46,484 bases of DNA, taken from contig DBQD01000036.1 of the NCBI GenBank assembly GCA_002305715.1, forward strand, positions 145,885 through 192,368, given 5' to 3'. This stretch comes from Proteiniphilum sp. UBA1403 (GTDB lineage Bacteria; Bacteroidota; Bacteroidia; Bacteroidales; Dysgonomonadaceae). A model generated the notes under the pieces. It made no database searches. It was not told the DNA's origin and worked only from the letters and a program-made list of their open reading frames with translations. The translations under genes and the position numbers were made by a program. Shown piece by piece: positions 43,571-46,484 of the stretch; within the stretch, counting starts at the first letter, position 1, and every line of letters begins with the position of its first letter.

Positions 43571-44506
43571 TTACTTGTCTACCGTAAGCTTGATAATAAA
43601 ATATAGTAGGTAGAATGCTATTAATAGAGCACCATTCCATCGTGTAATGCGCGATCCGGCTTTCATGAAAAACCACAATAGGAGACTTATTCCAATGATA
43701 AACAGGCCGTCTAGATAGTTTATTTGCGGAGTACTGATAGGCTGGATAAGTCCTGCAACCCCAAGTATAAAAAGGATGTTGAAGATATTGGATCCCACCA
43801 CATTACCAATGGCAATATCGGATCGTTTTTTGAGTGCAGCCACTACCGAAGTCGCCAACTCGGGCATACTCGTACCTGCTGCCACAATGGTGAGTCCAAT
43901 CATTGCCTCCGACATCCCTAGTCGCTCAGCAATCAGGGAGGCATTTACGACTAACAGATCAGACCCATATACCAGAGCTAGTAGACCAAGTGCAATAAAT
44001 AAAATGTCGAGAGCCCAATGACAAGTCAAACGAATCTCATCCTCCTCTGCATCCAGCACTTTTTTTCGGCGGGGCATAATCAGCAGATAAACCAGATAGG
44101 AAATTAAAATCAATACAAATATCAGGGCTTCAACTCGGGAGATTTTGTGATCCAGAAAAAGTACAAAGAAAAGGAATGCCGTACCTATCATCACCGGCAC
44201 ATCCAACCTTAACAGTTGCTTTTTAACGACAAGTGGATATACAATCGCTGAAATTCCCAAAATGATACCTATGTTGAAAAAGTTTGAGCCCAAGACATTT
44301 CCAATAGAGAGTGCACTCTGCCCATTCATTGCAGCTTTGACACTCACAATCAGCTCCGGCATGCTTGTTCCGATCGACACAATAGTGAGCCCAATCACCA
44401 AAGGGCTTATTCCCATACGTTTGGCAAGAGAAGCAGCCCCTGTAACCAAACCCTCAGCACCATAATAGAGAATAACAAGCGATATCAATAACCAGATAAT
44501 TTCCAT
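43571..44506 (-). CDS. Calcium/sodium antiporter (CaCA family, YrbG type)
   Basis: 311 residues from start 44506 (MEIIWLLISLVILYYGAEGLV). The longest frame from 44581 would cross the terminator of the sigma-factor gene and add an odd segment, so it is unlikely. About ten TM segments in two inverted halves. Each half has the alpha repeat: GTSMPELIVSVKAAMNGQSALSIGNVLGSN in the first and AAGTSMPELATSVVAALKKRSDIAIGNVVGSN in the second, with acidic residues that bind cations. It exchanges Ca2+ (and possibly K+) for Na+ or H+ across the inner membrane. Its neighbour on the other side is the convergent lon. Confidence 0.93.
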   Translation of the reverse strand: MEIIWLLISLVILYYGAEGLVTGAASLAKRMGISPLVIGLTIVSIGTSMPELIVSVKAAMNGQSALSIGNVLGSNFFNIGIILGISAIVYPLVVKKQLLRLDVPVMIGTAFLFFVLFLDHKISRVEALIFVLILISYLVYLLIMPRRKKVLDAEEDEIRLTCHWALDILFIALGLLALVYGSDLLVVNASLIAERLGMSEAMIGLTIVAAGTSMPELATSVVAALKKRSDIAIGNVVGSNIFNILFILGVAGLIQPISTPQINYLDGLFIIGISLLLWFFMKAGSRITRWNGALLIAFYLLYFIIKLTVDK

Positions 44507-44566
44507 TAAATCAGATATTTCGTATAAAAAAATAAAATGTGTGTAACAATATGAAGCAAACGATAA

Positions 44567-44595
44567 AAAAACCCCTTTCATTGAAAGAGGTTTTT
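44567..44595 (-). terminator. Terminator of the sigma-factor gene
   Basis: A 13-bp stem with one mismatch (44567-44579 with 44583-44595) and a 3-base loop, flanked by A and T runs, 20 bases after the sigma-factor stop. Its location within the long exchanger frame supports the shorter exchanger start at 44506. Confidence 0.75.
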
Positions 44596-44614
44596 CATAT
44601 TGGTCGTTCCGTAA

Positions 44615-45133
44615 TTACTCGGCGTAAAATCTAAAATCCTTGAGCATTTCCTGAAGCCTTTTGCGAGCAAAGAAGATCCTACTTTTAACGGTTCCGATTG
44701 GAAGTTCGAGATGTTTTGCGATCTCTTCGTATTTAAATCCGGAAACATGCATCGAAAAAGGCACCTTGTATTCAGGTGTAAAGCTGTTAATTGCCTTGTT
44801 AATCTCTTTAATGGTGTAGGCTCCATCTGGTGTATCAAAACCGGAGTCTTGCGGAAGATTCAAATGATAAAGGTTTTCAGTTTTATCGACAATAGTCTGG
44901 CTTCTAACAATTTTACGGTAATTATTTACAAAAATATTGTGCATGATGGTGAAAACCCATCCCTTGAAATTTACATTTTCATAATACTTTTCTTTGTTGT
45001 CTAAAACACGAAGTGTAGTTTCTTGCAACAAATCTTTAGCTTCTTCTCTGTCGGCCGTCAATGTCAATGCAAAGTTAAACATATTATCTTGCAAACTGAG
45101 CAGCTGTTTTTCGAAAGAAAGTTCGGTCTTCAT
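44615..45133 (-). CDS. ECF-type RNA polymerase sigma factor
   Basis: 172 residues with region 2 (LLSLQDNMFNFALTLT to the FKGWVFTIMHNIFVNNYRK core-binding and -10 recognition segment) and region 4.2 with a helix-turn-helix, YEEIAKHLELPIGTVKSRIFFARKRL. Typical length for an ECF sigma factor. No anti-sigma gene follows, unlike SusC-linked ECF pairs, so it may be controlled at expression level or by a distant partner. It is monocistronic, with a possible -7 box at 45164 and a terminator on its 3' side. Confidence 0.92.
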   Translation of the reverse strand: MKTELSFEKQLLSLQDNMFNFALTLTADREEAKDLLQETTLRVLDNKEKYYENVNFKGWVFTIMHNIFVNNYRKIVRSQTIVDKTENLYHLNLPQDSGFDTPDGAYTIKEINKAINSFTPEYKVPFSMHVSGFKYEEIAKHLELPIGTVKSRIFFARKRLQEMLKDFRFYAE

Positions 45134-45163
45134 AAGCGATGACTTTTAAAATTGTGTTACGTG

Positions 45164-45171
45164 CAAATATA
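45164..45171 (-). promoter_or_regulatory. Possible -7 element of the sigma-factor gene
   Basis: TATATTTG on the minus strand, exact TAnnTTTG match, 31 bases before the sigma-factor start. A TTG at 45189-45191 stands 17 bases upstream, a little close. The 365-base gap (45134-45498) also holds an inverted repeat and a putative htpG promoter; between 45192 and 45386 I see only AT-rich sequence. Confidence 0.4.
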
Positions 45172-45386
45172 GAGAGATATATTTAATTCAAATCGACATT
45201 TCCAAAAGAAAAGGATTAATGAATGTTAATTAAATGCAGCTAAAAATAAAATTACTGCTTATCAGTCAATTATAGTGAATTTTTAAAAGAAATATTGTAT
45301 CAATGAATCATTGATTATATTTATACGCTCTATTAATATAGATATTATTTGATGAATGCTCTTTAGAGCAATTCAAAATAATGATA

Positions 45387-45406
45387 GTTGGGGTATTTTA
45401 CCCAAC
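45387..45406. repeat. Inverted repeat upstream of htpG
   Basis: GTTGGG-GTATTTTA-CCCAAC, six exact base pairs (up to eight with TA and one bulge), lying about 18 bases before the putative htpG -7 box. It might be an operator for a heat-shock regulator. It is not the CIRCE sequence. Confidence 0.4.
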
Positions 45407-45423
45407 TTTAAATCGGTTATAAA

Positions 45424-45431
45424 TATGTTTG
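45424..45431 (+). promoter_or_regulatory. Possible -7 element of htpG
   Basis: TATGTTTG, an exact TAnnTTTG match, 67 bases before the htpG ATG. No good -33 TTG is seen, which would be expected if an alternative sigma factor or activator is involved. Confidence 0.4.
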
Positions 45432-45498
45432 TGGCATACTATTTGCTTTAAGGTTTCAATAAAAAACAGCAAGACACGATTAATACAAAACTAAATAT

Positions 45499-46484
45499 AT
45501 GATACAAAAAGGACAAATTGGGGTAACAACTGAGAATATTTTCCCCATCATTAAAAAGTTTTTATACAGCGATCATGAGATTTTTCTGCGTGAAATTGTT
45601 TCCAACGCAGTAGATGCTACCCAAAAAATCAAAACATTGGCCGATGTCGGTGAATATAAAGGTGAACTGGGTGAACTTTCTGTAAAGGTATCCATTGATA
45701 AAAAGAAGAAAACCCTCACCATTTCCGATAGAGGTATCGGTATGACAGCAGAGGAGGTCGACAAATACATCAACCAGATTGCGCTCTCTTCGGCCAACGA
45801 TTTTCTGGACAAATATAAAGACAATGTAAATGCTATCATCGGTCACTTTGGACTAGGCTTCTACTCCTCGTTCATGGTATCGAAGCAAGTTGAGATCGTC
45901 ACAAAATCCTACAAAGAGGGCGCTACTGCCGTGAAGTGGTCGTGCGATGGCACACCCAATTTCACAATGGAGGAGGTGCAAAAGACTGATCGGGGTACCG
46001 ACATCATCCTTTATCTCGACGATGAGAATCAAGAGTTCTTGGAGAAGAGCAAAATTGAGTCGCTTTTGAAGAAATATTGCCGTTTCCTACCTGTGTCAAT
46101 CGTTTTTGGTAAGAAACAGGAATGGAAAGATGGCAAATATGTAGATACGGAAGAAGATAACGTAATTAACGAGATAAACCCGCTGTGGAAGCAAAAGCCG
46201 GCCGACTTAAAAGATGAGGACTACCTGAAATTCTATCGCGAACTCTACCCGCTTTCGTTCATGGATGAACCCATGTTCTGGATTCACTTGAATGTGGACT
46301 ACCCATTTAACCTAACCGGAATTCTTTATTTCCCGAAGATTAAAAACAATCTCGACCTGCAACGTAACAAAATTCAACTCTATAGCAATCAGGTATTCGT
46401 AACCGACTCAGTGGAAGGTATCGTACCCGAGTTCTTAACATTGCTACACGGCGTGATCGACTCTCCCGATATTCCGCTGAATGT
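45499..46484 (+). CDS. htpG: Chaperone protein HtpG (Hsp90), 3' end outside window
   Basis: The first 328 codons are present and the frame stays open to the window end. Start ATG 45499 (MIQKGQIGVTTENIFP) fits the family. The GHKL ATPase site is visible: the Glu-Asn helix EIFLREIVSNAVDATQK, the Asp of TISDRGIGMT and the GHFGLGFYSSFMV lid region. The start of the middle domain follows, with KKYCRFLPVSIVFGKK and RNKIQLYSNQVFVTD. HtpG is an ATP-dependent chaperone. Upstream lie a possible -7 box and an inverted repeat. Note Asn-Ala-Val-Asp-Ala instead of the usual Asn-Ala-Ser-Asp-Ala in the ATP-site helix. Confidence 0.95.
   Translation, partial: MIQKGQIGVTTENIFPIIKKFLYSDHEIFLREIVSNAVDATQKIKTLADVGEYKGELGELSVKVSIDKKKKTLTISDRGIGMTAEEVDKYINQIALSSANDFLDKYKDNVNAIIGHFGLGFYSSFMVSKQVEIVTKSYKEGATAVKWSCDGTPNFTMEEVQKTDRGTDIILYLDDENQEFLEKSKIESLLKKYCRFLPVSIVFGKKQEWKDGKYVDTEEDNVINEINPLWKQKPADLKDEDYLKFYRELYPLSFMDEPMFWIHLNVDYPFNLTGILYFPKIKNNLDLQRNKIQLYSNQVFVTDSVEGIVPEFLTLLHGVIDSPDIPLN

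Noticed and set aside
44507..44581. Longer start for the Ca2+/Na+ antiporter
   Set aside because: It would read through the terminator of the sigma-factor gene and add a non-family segment before MEIIWLL.
45387..45406. CIRCE element before htpG
   Set aside because: The repeat GTTGGG/CCCAAC does not match TTAGCACTC-N9-GAGTGCTAA.
1..46484. Mobile element, prophage, CRISPR array or defence island
   Set aside because: I found no transposase, integrase, direct-repeat array or defence gene; most genes are core and collinear with normal function.

Overview
The window looks like chromosomal DNA of a Bacteroidales bacterium, perhaps of the Dysgonomonadaceae or Porphyromonadaceae type. This is an inference from gene content, the lack of consistent Shine-Dalgarno sequences, and repeated matches to the Bacteroidetes promoter (-33 TTG, -7 TAnnTTTG), for example just before the SRP RNA and ffh. 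Base composition looks moderate and even. I see no insertion sequence, phage, integrase or CRISPR array. Most of the window is core genome with a small accessory glycan and surface-protein block at the left.

Left block (1-8230): two tandem GH78 alpha-L-rhamnosidases (the first cut by the window start), a fimbrillin-like lipoprotein with a C-terminal DUF6359-like domain, a 44-residue cysteine-containing small protein, and a secreted SGNH esterase on the other strand. This suggests use of rhamnose-containing glycans, but no SusC/SusD pair is visible. Next comes a complete RND efflux operon (8428-13919: adaptor, pump, TolC-like channel) and a convergent MATE exporter.

Centre (15528-23152): a seven-gene A/V-type ATPase operon in the order E, DUF2764, A, B, D, I, K. 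No gene recognisable as subunit C, F or G/H is present. The DUF2764 protein resembles subunit C by eye, and the K subunit keeps all the residues that bind Na+ in Enterococcus NtpK. A CDF metal transporter converges on ntpK with overlapping 3' ends and is preceded by an ATGA-overlapping 49-residue ORF. Then ffh, folD and an SDR gene follow on the plus strand, and a flippase-like membrane protein, gcvT and pepT on the minus strand. The small SRP RNA lies at 30896-30991, so the SRP protein and RNA genes are about 5 kb apart.

Right half: doxX; an exbB - membrane protein - exbD - exbD cluster; tRNA-Ser(GGA); a minus-strand run of a polyprenyl synthase, a conserved hypothetical and tatD; tonB; hpt; a secreted sialidase behind trmN6; lon; a Ca2+/Na+ exchanger; an ECF-type sigma factor; and htpG, cut by the window end. 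ExbB/ExbD and TonB together would power outer-membrane uptake. Lon and HtpG are proteostasis genes. Several annotated starts were moved inward where the longest frame would run into a neighbouring gene, a terminator, or past the family's normal N-terminus.
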